Shown in pieces: positions 63,557 through 64,000 of a stretch of 64,000 bases of DNA. Below the pieces are notes generated by a model. That model was not told where the DNA came from. It ran no database searches and saw nothing but the letters and a program-made list of their open reading frames with translations. The stretch is from the NCBI GenBank assembly GCA_963978545.1, contig OZ021727.1:50110487-50174486 (forward strand), given 5' to 3'. Position 1 is the first letter of the stretch, and each line of letters opens with the position of its first letter. The translations under genes were made by a program, and so were the position numbers. The stretch comes from Linyphia triangularis (lineage: Eukaryota; Arthropoda; Arachnida; Araneae; Linyphiidae).

Positions 63557-64000
63557 TCAACACTCCACCCCCAGGAATGTGGTTTGAAGGGGACTTTTTT
63601 TTTCTTATCTTTACGCTATATTTTTAGAGGGCCAGTGACAACAGTTTATTCTAAGGAACGAAACAGTTTAACTGTGTGCTTTCAGCAGCAATGGCGACTG
63701 GTAATCTTTTATAATGTTTTTTTTTTTTCATAATAAAATAATCTAATTACACAACTGCGTACGATTGACTCTTGAAACGTCACAATGAAAAGGTGTGTAA
63801 CATTTTAAAATAAATATGAAATATATAGCAGGATACAAGATTAACGTATTAAAAATCAATTTATTGTTATATTCAAAGATAAATTATCAGTAGATATGGT
63901 ATTTAGTTATTAAGCTGAAAGTTTGTTATTTAAGCCACAGCTGAATTAACAAATCTAATTCTACGAACTAGAGGGCCACCTAATGGCTGTGAGGTTAGTA
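63557..64000. other. Right window edge, no supported gene
   Basis: Sequence continuous with the region left of the hAT element once that is removed. CTTTCAGCAGCAATGGCGACTGGTAAT near 63680-63706 looks superficially like an acceptor, start codon and donor, but nothing around it confirms a gene. Confidence 0.3.

Noticed and set aside
63680..63706. Start exon candidate with ATGGCGACTG before GTAATC
   Set aside because: There is no downstream coding sequence, and the pattern is short enough to occur by chance.

Overview
The window is AT-rich eukaryotic DNA with no operon structure. It holds one split cellular gene, short GT-AG exons and a dense load of transposable elements. The SINE, BEL/Pao, Tc1/mariner and hAT content together with long AT-rich introns suggests an arthropod, perhaps an arachnid. 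That placement is inference, because no marker gene fixes the species.

The only convincing host gene is the DNA-replication kinase CDC7 on the minus strand, about 30.5-45.6 kb. Nine exons join in frame and cover the glycine loop, catalytic Lys, HRD, DFG, the Cys-rich kinase insert, APE and the C-terminal lobe through the stop. Only the extreme N-terminal exon or exons were not found. A very young BEL/Pao LTR retrotransposon (45,676-51,808) sits immediately upstream of the first recognised exon, in opposite orientation. Its two 182-bp LTRs appear identical, its target duplication is perfect (ACATT), and its 1,730-residue Gag-Pol frame is uninterrupted.

Left flank (1-30 kb): a broken hAT transposase end; a 3.6-kb foldback-like element with modular inverted arms at 2.4-6.0 kb, carrying a solo LTR with GTAT duplications; a TA microsatellite; paired dispersed repeats at 8.4 and 19.3 kb; arrays of a ~140-bp repeat at 10.7 and 20.3 kb; a 157-bp tandem duplication; a 51-bp tandem array; two non-autonomous hAT elements with 8-bp duplications; a TA-flanked MITE; two SINEs; and a dead mariner transposase.

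CDC7 introns: a dead Tc1 element with a SINE nested in it, a degenerate ~105-bp satellite, and a 2.67-kb TIR-bounded element holding two more SINEs. All five SINE copies in the window lie on the minus strand, and at least four have 12-14-bp target duplications.

Right flank (52-64 kb): a ruined DUF4371/ZMYM1-like hAT transposase, a candidate LTR, repeated hairpins, a pogo-like MITE next to a perfect 40-bp palindrome, an orphan cysteine-containing ORF, and a 2.38-kb non-autonomous hAT element with a perfect 8-bp duplication. Apart from CDC7 and the young BEL element, nearly everything that can be identified is a transposon remnant or repeat.
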